Positions 1 to 5,252 of a stretch of 5,252 nucleotides of DNA are shown here, piece by piece. Numbering within the stretch: the first letter of the stretch is position 1; every line of letters starts with the position of its first letter. The DNA comes from Alphaproteobacteria bacterium (lineage in GTDB: Bacteria; Pseudomonadota; Alphaproteobacteria; Rhizobiales; Hyphomicrobiaceae), in the NCBI GenBank assembly GCA_022600335.1, contig JAHZKN010000270.1:1-5252 (forward strand). The letters run 5' to 3'. The notes below the pieces were generated by a model. It ran no database searches. It was given only the letters and a program-made list of their open reading frames with translations, and was not told the origin of the DNA. The translations under genes were made by a program, and so were the position numbers.

Positions 1-153
1 GGGCGCGGCCTCCAGGAGCGGGTCACCAAAGCCCGCGAGGATGGACATGAGGTTCTCCTCGCCATACCCCTGGAGCCCAACGACTACCCGGCCAAAGACC
101 CCGGCCCGCATACTCTGCTCACCACACTTCCTCCCAAAGACAACATCAAGCGT
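1..153 (+). pseudogene. Fragment of divergent polysaccharide deacetylase (DUF610/YibQ-like)
   Basis: The first ~50 codons of the frame contain VTKAREDGHEVLLAIPLEP, NDYPAKDPGPHTLLT and PPKDNIKR. These match, from memory, the core of alphaproteobacterial divergent polysaccharide deacetylases (a NodB-fold family), where an 'AR..GHEVLLQ.P.EP.DYP...PGP.TLL' stretch is followed by 'NL.RL.W.LSRF'. In that family the next segment should continue through 'GYVGV.N..GA'; here it changes at about codons 50-55 to PHB depolymerase. Hand-counted GC is 41/60 for bases 1-60 and 40/60 for 61-120, clearly higher than the ~50% in 301-480, which fits two sources. The upstream remainder of the gene lies outside the window. 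The call rests on remembered family motifs, without a search. Confidence 0.6.
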
Positions 154-777
154 GTCAGCCGTTTTCAAGCCGGCCATGCCTTCGTGACAGAAGATGTCGG
201 CAAATCGTGTGAGCTGACCGCCAAACCATTCGTCGTAGATTGCGACTATGATCAGGCCGGCGAGCTGCTGGCTCACATCTACGGACAGCTTAATCCTCCA
301 GCGCAACAACCTGTTGGGTCCAACGGCGCCACATCTGATCCAGATCAATTAAAGTCTGGCGTATTGCACAAGAATCCACGCTATATCGTCTTTGATCAGC
401 GTTCCTTTACACAAGGCAAGCGCTCTCATGGTTTCGCGGATGACGGCATTGCTTATATTCCAGATGCTTGCCGAGAGGCAGCTGGCTGTCGGGTTCACAT
501 CGCTTTTCATGGCTGCGGGCAAAGTCGCGATCAGGTTGGAGATGCCTTTGTGCACGGTTCTGGTTTTGCGCGCTGGGCGGATACCAATCGATTGATCATC
601 TTGTTTCCGCAGGTCAAAGCCGGGCCTGGTAATGCACAGGCGTGTTGGGATTGGTGGGGCTATACCGGTGATAATTTCTTGACCCGCGAGGCAGCGCAAA
701 TATCAACTGTTAATCACATGTTACAACATCTGGCTGGTGCCAGGGGAACGGCACCGGGTGTTGGTGAGGAACAGTAG
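1..777 (+). CDS. Chimeric ORF: deacetylase fragment fused to C-terminal PHB depolymerase (5' partial)
   Basis: The frame is open from base 1 to the TAG at 775-777 and gives 258 visible residues; the true start lies outside the window. From about codon 52 it reads as the later part of an extracellular-type (circularly permuted) PHB depolymerase, which hydrolyses poly-3-hydroxybutyrate. Visible landmarks are AGHAFVTED, where GH is the likely catalytic histidine, then CDYDQAG, then RVHIAFHGCGQ, the oxyanion-hole region that lies late in permuted enzymes, then ARWADTNRLIILFPQ and CWDWWGYTGDNF near the C-terminus. The GxSxG nucleophile box and the catalytic Asp, which precede the histidine in the family, are absent. 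Their place is taken by a deacetylase-like stretch (codons 1 to about 50). The product should therefore not be an active depolymerase unless the join is artefactual. The depolymerase tail itself looks intact. Confidence is high for the family and lower for the meaning of the fusion. Confidence 0.8.
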   Translation, partial: GRGLQERVTKAREDGHEVLLAIPLEPNDYPAKDPGPHTLLTTLPPKDNIKRVSRFQAGHAFVTEDVGKSCELTAKPFVVDCDYDQAGELLAHIYGQLNPPAQQPVGSNGATSDPDQLKSGVLHKNPRYIVFDQRSFTQGKRSHGFADDGIAYIPDACREAAGCRVHIAFHGCGQSRDQVGDAFVHGSGFARWADTNRLIILFPQVKAGPGNAQACWDWWGYTGDNFLTREAAQISTVNHMLQHLAGARGTAPGVGEEQ

Positions 778-784
778 AGGGGGG
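777..784 (+). promoter_or_regulatory. Ribosome binding site deciding the start of the LpxQ-like gene
   Basis: The run GAGGGGGG overlaps the last base of the preceding stop codon and lies 6 nt before GTG 791 and 9 nt before ATG 794. This favours a start at 791/794 over the upstream in-frame GTG at 737. The arrangement suggests translational coupling with the upstream ORF. Confidence 0.55.
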
Positions 785-790
785 ACTGAG

Positions 791-1792
791 GTGATGAGTC
801 AGAACATCAATTTTTTGCGTCCAGCATTCGGGACGTGGAGCCGAGCTGATGGTGCAGCACAAAGCCCTGCCAAGTCCCGGACAAGATTGAGGACGGCACT
901 ATCGTGGGCCTGGCTTGAGGGGTGGCTTGCGCTTTTGGCAGTGGTTTGCGGGGTCGTGATTTTATCGCAACCCGGCGATACAACGGACGCTACAGCGGGC
1001 AAAGCTCGGCCTGGTTTTGCAAATGATTTCCACCTCGCTGATCAGGGCGAGGTGATGATTGCAGCCTATACTGGCGCGCCCTACACCTATCCCAGCTACG
1101 TGGACGTCAAGACACCTGGCGTGCATGATTTTACCGCTAAGGATGTCGAATGGATTGGCGAGCCGTTTGACAATCCCATTTATTATGGCGTGCGCATTGC
1201 CCGCTGGGGTAAGTCGACCCGCACCGGTTGGATGCTCGATTTTACGCATTCAAAAGCCATTGCTGAGTCCACCCAGACACTAAATCTTGAAGGTACGCTT
1301 GATGGCGCGCCTGCCCCTGACGGCAAAGCGATCCGGGATGTGTTTGATAAACTGGAAGCCTCGCACGGTCACAACATGTTAACGCTCAATGCCCTTCTGC
1401 GGCTGCCTTCGTGGGGGATGCGTGTACATCCGTACGTCGGATTGGGTGCAGGTGTTTCGTTGCCGCATTCAGAAGTCGATTTTAAAGGCAACGACAAACG
1501 CACGTATGAATATCAATACACCGGACCAGCCGCGCAGGGCTTGTTTGGCTTGGAATTTCGCTTTGCGCGCACGTCCTATTTTCTAGAGTACAAATTTTCG
1601 TTCGCGCCCTATGACATACCACTTTCCGAGCGCAACGGATCGCTGCTAATTTTTGACCTGTGGAACCAAGCACGAGATTGGTGGCAGGGCACGCCGCCGC
1701 CAGGTGGACGCCTTAAGACAGACTTTGCAAGCCACCAGGTGATTGGCGGATTGGGCGTTCGCATTGTGCCAACACCAGTTGCGACACCATAG
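791..1792 (+). CDS. LpxQ-like outer-membrane beta-barrel protein (putative lipid A oxidase)
   Basis: A complete gene. The preferred starts are GTG at 791 or ATG at 794 (332 residues from the ATG), because a purine-rich GAGGGGGG at 777-784 sits 6-9 bases upstream. An in-frame GTG at 737 would overlap the previous gene by 41 bp and has no such site. Residues 43-58 (from the ATG) form one hydrophobic segment, a signal peptide or signal anchor with an unusually long basic n-region. From about residue 84 come alternating aromatic/hydrophobic strands: EVMIAAYTGAPYTYPS, NPIYYGVRIARW, TGWMLDFTHSKA, HGHNMLTLNALLR, HPYVGLGAGVSLPHSEV, YFLEYKFSFAPYD and SHQVIGGLGVRI. These resemble the family annotated as lipid A oxidase. 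Rhizobial LpxQ oxidises the proximal glucosamine of lipid A to 2-aminogluconate in the outer membrane. Membership of the barrel family is fairly secure; the exact enzymatic activity is inferred. It probably shares a transcript with the ORF ending at 777. Confidence 0.72.
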   Translation: MMSQNINFLRPAFGTWSRADGAAQSPAKSRTRLRTALSWAWLEGWLALLAVVCGVVILSQPGDTTDATAGKARPGFANDFHLADQGEVMIAAYTGAPYTYPSYVDVKTPGVHDFTAKDVEWIGEPFDNPIYYGVRIARWGKSTRTGWMLDFTHSKAIAESTQTLNLEGTLDGAPAPDGKAIRDVFDKLEASHGHNMLTLNALLRLPSWGMRVHPYVGLGAGVSLPHSEVDFKGNDKRTYEYQYTGPAAQGLFGLEFRFARTSYFLEYKFSFAPYDIPLSERNGSLLIFDLWNQARDWWQGTPPPGGRLKTDFASHQVIGGLGVRIVPTPVATP

Positions 1793-1838
1793 GTCCTGTC
1801 ACTTATGCGATTACGCTGAAGTATGTTTGCGGATGCGC
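1793..1838. other. Convergent intergenic gap without clear terminator
   Basis: Forty-six bases separate the stop codons of two genes that face each other. By eye there is no stem of more than a few base pairs and no T-run on either strand, so neither gene has an evident intrinsic terminator here. Termination may be Rho-dependent or extend into the opposing gene. Confidence 0.5.
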
Positions 1839-4574
1839 CTAAAACCGACGCAGCAGCCGATCAAGATAATCGAGTTCAATCATAGGGCGCGTGACCTCAC
1901 CACGCCGGCGGCGTAGCTCGTCAATGATTTCGCGTGCGCGTTGCAGCTCAATTTCTTCCGGCACTTTAACGGACGTGCCAAGCTCGGGTCCGGACGAGCG
2001 CTGCGGTCGCCCTAAGGGATCGCGGCGCTCTTGACCTTTGCTGCCAAAGCGCTGCGGTGAATTACTCATCATTTCTTGCGCCATGGAGCGCGCACCCTGC
2101 TGCATGTGGCTTAGCGCGCGGGCTTGTTCTTCTGTTGCTCGCGCAAGGTTCTGGTTCTGCAACGCTTGTTCAGCATTTTGCATCGCTTGACGTGCGCTTT
2201 CCAATTGTTGCGGTTGGCCAAGGCCTTGCTCCGCGAGCTGGCGTTGCAACTGGGCGAGTTGCTCGCGGAGTTGGCGTTGCCGCTCAGCCAATTCAGAGGC
2301 CGTTGGTTGTTGGCCCTGGCCTTGCCCTTGTTGTCCCTGGCCTTGCTGGCCCCGTTGTCCGCGCTGGTTGCCGCGTCCAAATTGATTTTGCTGCTGGCCA
2401 GGGCCCATGCCACGTTGGGGAGACCCGCCCCTTTGTGGCCGCCCTTGCTGACCCGGACGTCCAAACTGCCCCGGCGCGCGTTGTTGTCCTTGGCGTTGTC
2501 CCTGCTGTGCGTTGCCACGATGCTGTTGGGTAAAGGTGTCGTCCATCAACTCTTGTTGTTTGCCGACCATGCCGCCAAGTTTTTTGATGGCCTTCATCGC
2601 TTGCTGCTGCTGGCGTGCCTGTTGTTGATTGGCTTGCCCACGTTGCATGCGTTCCATCATGTCGCGCATCTGCGACAGCATTTGCTGGGCCTGCTCTCGG
2701 GCACCGTTCTTTGCAAGTTCCTCAATGTTGCGCATCATTTGGTCAATATCGTTCTGGTTGACCGACTGATTTTGAGAATCGTTGCCCTGCGTAAAATCCC
2801 GTTGCTGGTCTTGGTTCTCTTTTGCCATTTGCTGCATGAAATTATTCATAGCCTGACGCAGTTCTTGCATCAGTTTCTTGATTTCTTCTTCTGATGCGCC
2901 TTCTTCTAAGGCTTTCGCCAGTTTTTCATGAGCTTCACGCAAAGCCCGCTCGGCATCGGACAAGTCTCCCTCTTCGATGCGCAATGCTGTGTGCCAGAGT
3001 TGATCAATGGAACTCTTGATGGCAGCTGGCGCTCCACTGCGTGAAAGCCGATGATAGACGGCGCGCAAGCTCAAGTAGACGCGTGTATCTTCGAAAAATT
3101 CTTCTGGATCCGTTGTCAGCGCATTAAGTGCCAGTGCCACCTCGCGCCGCCGCGCATCTGGATAGTCATCAAACAACTTGCGTCTCTGCTCGATCACGGC
3201 ACGGGCCAGCGGTTTGGTGAACTTGCGTTCAGGCAAAACAATTTCAATGCCGGGGCTGACACCGATTTGACCGGCGACATCTGTCGCTTTCAACGACAAC
3301 ACCACGCGTTTGCCAGCCCAAGGATGGGGGGCAAAATCAAGAAAGGTCTGCGCGACGTGGTCTTTGCTTTGTGATCCGGGCAGCCTCAGCTTCATTTCAA
3401 TTGGCGCTTTTGGGCGCTGGGGCGGCGTGACGGCCAGGCTCCGTTGGCGTCTTGATGTCCCGCTTTTTAAAGCTGACTTTGGCTTGGCCTCGACAAAGTG
3501 TGCAACAGCACCTGAAACGCCGTAGTCATCTTGCACGTTATAGGTAAGCTTCATTGAGCCGCGCACTGTGTGCAGGGGTGGGTAGATCAATTTGATCGTT
3601 GGTAAGGCGTCAGGAATGACAGAGATGTACCACTTGGCAAGTTGTTGTGTCTTCGAGGAGACGCGCACCATAGTCTCCTCAGTGATCTTGCTGCGAAACT
3701 CTTGAACGTCACCGCCTGCGAGTGATTTTTCAGCCGCCACTGGGGTTGCATTGTCGTCAGCAAAACTGTCGCTCGAATAGGTTGCCACCTTGGCTTTACG
3801 CGCTCCTAAACCGCTGACGCGCACAACTAGCGTGCTGCCACTTGGAACAGTGACCGGTTTCAGTACCTCTGCGGAGTCAGTCGACGCATCGGATGTCATG
3901 ATGGCCGCACCGTCAGATAACATCAGCGGCGGTCGCGTCGTGTAGGTTGGTGGCGATAGCCATGCATCAAGGCGCACATTGGCGAGTTGGACCGTGTCGG
4001 AGAACTGAAACGCAGTTTTTACACGGTCAAACGATGTGACGCCGACGAAGCCCAGCCCCGTCGCGATCAGCAGTATCATCAGTGCGCGCAGCGCAAATGG
4101 GTCATAGCGGTCGGTGCGTGGGCGTGGTTTCCCCACCCGCAAGCGTTGGAAGAGCGTTCTTAATCGTTTGCGATGGGCATTCCAAAGGGCTGAGGTTTGC
4201 GCATCGTCGTGCGCCGCTGTCAACGTATCCTCATACGAGGATGCCGGACGATGCGGCAGATTGGAAACCCGTTCGATGCGCCGTATGGCCTGGCTGCGGG
4301 TTGGCCAGCGAATGACAAATATAGAAACGCTGGCGACCGCGAGGGCTAATGCAAATAAGGCCAATATGGCTTTATGTGGCAACGGGGCGAGGTGCTGCCA
4401 AACACCGAAAAGCGACAGCAAAATAAACACGCCAACGATCGCTAACACCAACCACAGGCGCCGCCATAGCTGTTCGAAAATCATCGCCAGCTTGGCACGG
4501 CGAACTTTACCCTCAAACGTCCGTTCAAGAGATCGGCTTTCTGTCTTGCCCGTCGGCATATCGTCGCTGGCCAT
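1839..4574 (-). CDS. TIGR02302 / DUF4175 family inner-membrane protein
   Basis: A complete gene of 911 residues, a typical size for this alphaproteobacterial family, whose biochemical function is not established. Predicted membrane helices lie at about residues 40-58, 68-88 and 162-180, followed by a large, probably periplasmic part. Residues ~200-450 contain beta-rich stretches such as ANVRLDAWLSPPTYT and QDDYGVSGAVAHF. Residues ~455-585 are helical (EDTRVYLSLRAVYHRL, AERALREAHEKLAKALEE). A Gln/Met-rich helical region (~585-680) leads into a disordered Gln/Gly/Arg tract (~682-757), then a second Gln-rich coiled-coil-like region (~758-835). The C-terminus ELQRAREIIDELRRR...ELDYLDRLLRRF is the conserved end of the family. 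The start is ATG 4572-4574, with AGGA 8 nt upstream; a second Met at residue 6 is an alternative. It lies 121 bp downstream of lysA on the same strand, an order I recall from rhizobia. A role in the cell envelope is inferred from topology and neighbours only. Confidence 0.88.
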   Translation of the reverse strand: MASDDMPTGKTESRSLERTFEGKVRRAKLAMIFEQLWRRLWLVLAIVGVFILLSLFGVWQHLAPLPHKAILALFALALAVASVSIFVIRWPTRSQAIRRIERVSNLPHRPASSYEDTLTAAHDDAQTSALWNAHRKRLRTLFQRLRVGKPRPRTDRYDPFALRALMILLIATGLGFVGVTSFDRVKTAFQFSDTVQLANVRLDAWLSPPTYTTRPPLMLSDGAAIMTSDASTDSAEVLKPVTVPSGSTLVVRVSGLGARKAKVATYSSDSFADDNATPVAAEKSLAGGDVQEFRSKITEETMVRVSSKTQQLAKWYISVIPDALPTIKLIYPPLHTVRGSMKLTYNVQDDYGVSGAVAHFVEAKPKSALKSGTSRRQRSLAVTPPQRPKAPIEMKLRLPGSQSKDHVAQTFLDFAPHPWAGKRVVLSLKATDVAGQIGVSPGIEIVLPERKFTKPLARAVIEQRRKLFDDYPDARRREVALALNALTTDPEEFFEDTRVYLSLRAVYHRLSRSGAPAAIKSSIDQLWHTALRIEEGDLSDAERALREAHEKLAKALEEGASEEEIKKLMQELRQAMNNFMQQMAKENQDQQRDFTQGNDSQNQSVNQNDIDQMMRNIEELAKNGAREQAQQMLSQMRDMMERMQRGQANQQQARQQQQAMKAIKKLGGMVGKQQELMDDTFTQQHRGNAQQGQRQGQQRAPGQFGRPGQQGRPQRGGSPQRGMGPGQQQNQFGRGNQRGQRGQQGQGQQGQGQGQQPTASELAERQRQLREQLAQLQRQLAEQGLGQPQQLESARQAMQNAEQALQNQNLARATEEQARALSHMQQGARSMAQEMMSNSPQRFGSKGQERRDPLGRPQRSSGPELGTSVKVPEEIELQRAREIIDELRRRRGEVTRPMIELDYLDRLLRRF
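2304..2531 (-). repeat. Low-complexity Gln/Gly/Arg-rich tract with short degenerate repeats
   Basis: This stretch encodes residues ~682-757 of the DUF4175 protein. It is built from Q, G, R and P, with QFGR occurring twice (QFGRPGQQ and QFGRGNQR), QRG/PQRG motifs, and a terminal run RGQQGQGQQGQGQGQQ made of near-identical short units at DNA level (about 2307-2354). It is expected to be an unstructured periplasmic linker between two Gln-rich helical regions. Such DNA is prone to copy-number change by slippage, so length may vary between strains. Confidence 0.7.
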
Positions 4575-4582
4575 GGCCGGTA

Positions 4583-4586
4583 TCCT
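4583..4586 (-). promoter_or_regulatory. Ribosome binding site of the DUF4175 gene
   Basis: On the minus strand AGGA is followed by 8 nt and then ATG at 4574-4572. The spacing is normal and supports this ATG over the second in-frame Met five codons later. Confidence 0.5.
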
Positions 4587-4669
4587 GAAAGCACCTGGTG
4601 TCCGGAGCCCCGAAAACTACACCAACCCCGTGCCAGCGTCACCTTACGGTCTGGTTACACTCTGGCCAT

Positions 4670-4691
4670 AAAACCCGGCTTAAGGTCCGAG
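4670..4691 (-). terminator. Possible weak intrinsic terminator after lysA
   Basis: Just past the lysA stop codon, the minus strand reads AACTCGG, a loop ACCTTAAG, then CCGGGTT followed by TT. The two arms pair over 7 bp with one G-T wobble, and only a very short T-run follows. It could terminate or attenuate transcription between lysA and the DUF4175 gene. The stem is short and the U-tract poor, so read-through is likely. Confidence 0.35.
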
Positions 4692-4695
4692 TTCG

Positions 4696-5252
4696 TTAGG
4701 CTTTGCTAGGAGACAGCCAGGCTGGCAGGCGATCCAATCCGATCAATTGTTCATAACTTTGACGGGGGCGGACCACGGCGTAGTTTTCACCCTTTACGAG
4801 TATTTCTTGCACCAAGGCACGGGAATTATACGTCGATGCCATCACGGCACCATAGGCCCCTGCTGTCATCACCGCGAACAGGTCGCCAGCCGCGAGAGCG
4901 GGCAGCTTCCGGGCGCGCGCCAGGTAGTCTCCCGTTTCGCACACCGGGCCAACCAGATCCTGCTCAATAAGGCGGGTGTTTTTAGCTGGCTCTTGCAGCG
5001 GCCAAATGTCGTGATGAGCTTCATAGAGCGTCGGCCGCAAAAGATCATTCATGGCGGCATCGACAATGGTAAATGTGCGATTTTCCTCACGTTTGGAATA
5101 GAGCGCGCGTCCAACAAGAATGCCTGCATTGCCGGCAATCATGCGTCCAGGCTCCAACACAATGCTCAGATTGAGGTCGCCAAAAGCATCCCTGACGACG
5201 CTGGCGTAGTCCTTTGGCGATGGCGGGATATCTGTGGTGCCGCGATACGGCA
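4696..5252 (-). CDS. lysA: Diaminopimelate decarboxylase, C-terminal part (5' partial)
   Basis: The frame is open from the right window edge to the TAA at 4696-4698, giving about 184 residues of an enzyme usually near 420 long; the N-terminal PLP barrel with its lysine lies outside. LysA is a cytoplasmic fold-type III PLP enzyme that decarboxylates meso-diaminopimelate to L-lysine. Visible signatures are EPGR (visible residues 33-36), the phosphate/substrate-binding loop; DAAMNDLLRPTLYEAHHDI; CETGD (104-108), where the cysteine corresponds to the active-site residue contributed by the partner subunit of the dimer; and GAYGAVMASTYNSR, which carries the conserved substrate/PLP-contacting tyrosine. 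The C-terminus (DRLPAWLSPSKA) looks complete. A GTG at 5158-5160 is an internal valine codon just before LEPGR and is not a start. The gene precedes the DUF4175 gene on the same strand with a 121-bp gap. Confidence 0.96.
   Translation of the reverse strand, partial: PYRGTTDIPPSPKDYASVVRDAFGDLNLSIVLEPGRMIAGNAGILVGRALYSKREENRTFTIVDAAMNDLLRPTLYEAHHDIWPLQEPAKNTRLIEQDLVGPVCETGDYLARARKLPALAAGDLFAVMTAGAYGAVMASTYNSRALVQEILVKGENYAVVRPRQSYEQLIGLDRLPAWLSPSKA

Noticed and set aside
349..699. Minus-strand frame of 116 codons opposite the depolymerase
   Set aside because: The plus strand here encodes clear PHB depolymerase motifs; the minus frame is a shadow.
737..739. GTG at 737 as start of the LpxQ-like gene
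   Set aside because: It would overlap the upstream gene by 41 bp without a ribosome site; GTG 791/ATG 794 follows a strong purine-rich site.
925..970. Possible lipobox at LAVVCG in the LpxQ-like protein
   Set aside because: The residue before Cys is Val rather than Gly/Ala/Ser, and the Cys lies inside the hydrophobic core, so lipoprotein processing is unlikely.
2057..2533. Plus-strand frame of 158 codons rich in Ala/Val/Gly
   Set aside because: A second antisense shadow of the same low-complexity region, with no recognisable domain.
2124..2894. Long plus-strand frame of 256 codons, extremely Leu-rich, looking like a membrane protein
   Set aside because: It is antisense to the Gln-rich part of the DUF4175 gene; CAG/CAA codons read backwards give CTG/TTG (Leu). 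There is no family resemblance and no ribosome site.
4622..4635. Sigma-54-like element (minus strand TGGCACGGGGTTGG) upstream of the DUF4175 gene
   Set aside because: The downstream GC dinucleotide is replaced by GG and the spacing is one base short, so the essential -12 element is missing.
4114..4671. Plus-strand frame of 185 codons over the start of the DUF4175 gene
   Set aside because: It opposes the well-supported membrane-helix coding region and shows no domain or plausible start signal.

Overview
The window looks like chromosomal DNA from an alphaproteobacterium, most likely of the order Hyphomicrobiales (the rhizobia/Hyphomicrobium group). Three things point there: a long TIGR02302/DUF4175-type envelope protein directly downstream of lysA, an outer-membrane barrel resembling the rhizobial lipid A oxidase LpxQ, and PHB (poly-3-hydroxybutyrate) metabolism. 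The species cannot be named from this sequence. Most of the window is moderate in GC. No tRNA, rRNA, insertion sequence or CRISPR array was seen.

Left part (1-1792, plus strand). The window opens inside a reading frame that runs to 777. Its first ~50 codons look like the core of a divergent polysaccharide deacetylase (DUF610/YibQ type). The frame then passes without interruption into the C-terminal part of a PHB depolymerase. The depolymerase portion keeps the catalytic-His region and the late oxyanion-hole region but has no lipase box. This is either a deletion fusion or an assembly chimera, and it is the oddest point in the window. Fourteen bases later begins a complete ~332-residue protein with one N-terminal hydrophobic segment and an outer-membrane barrel-like body, called here as an LpxQ-like lipid A oxidase family member.

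Right part (1839-5252, minus strand). The end of lysA (diaminopimelate decarboxylase, the last step of lysine synthesis and the consumer of the peptidoglycan precursor meso-DAP) is cut by the window edge. It is followed after 121 bp by a complete 911-residue inner-membrane protein of the TIGR02302 (DUF4175) family. This protein has three predicted membrane helices near the N-terminus, a large periplasmic region, a long Gln/Gly/Arg-rich tract and a conserved charged C-terminus. The two gene blocks converge on a 46-bp gap at 1793-1838 that has no convincing terminator.

How the genes relate: apart from the depolymerase piece, the genes share a cell-envelope theme (meso-DAP use, a large envelope protein of unknown role, lipid A modification). 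No defence system or mobile island is evident. I did not find a clearly new system; the fusion at ~150-165 and the low-complexity tract in the DUF4175 protein are the points most worth checking.
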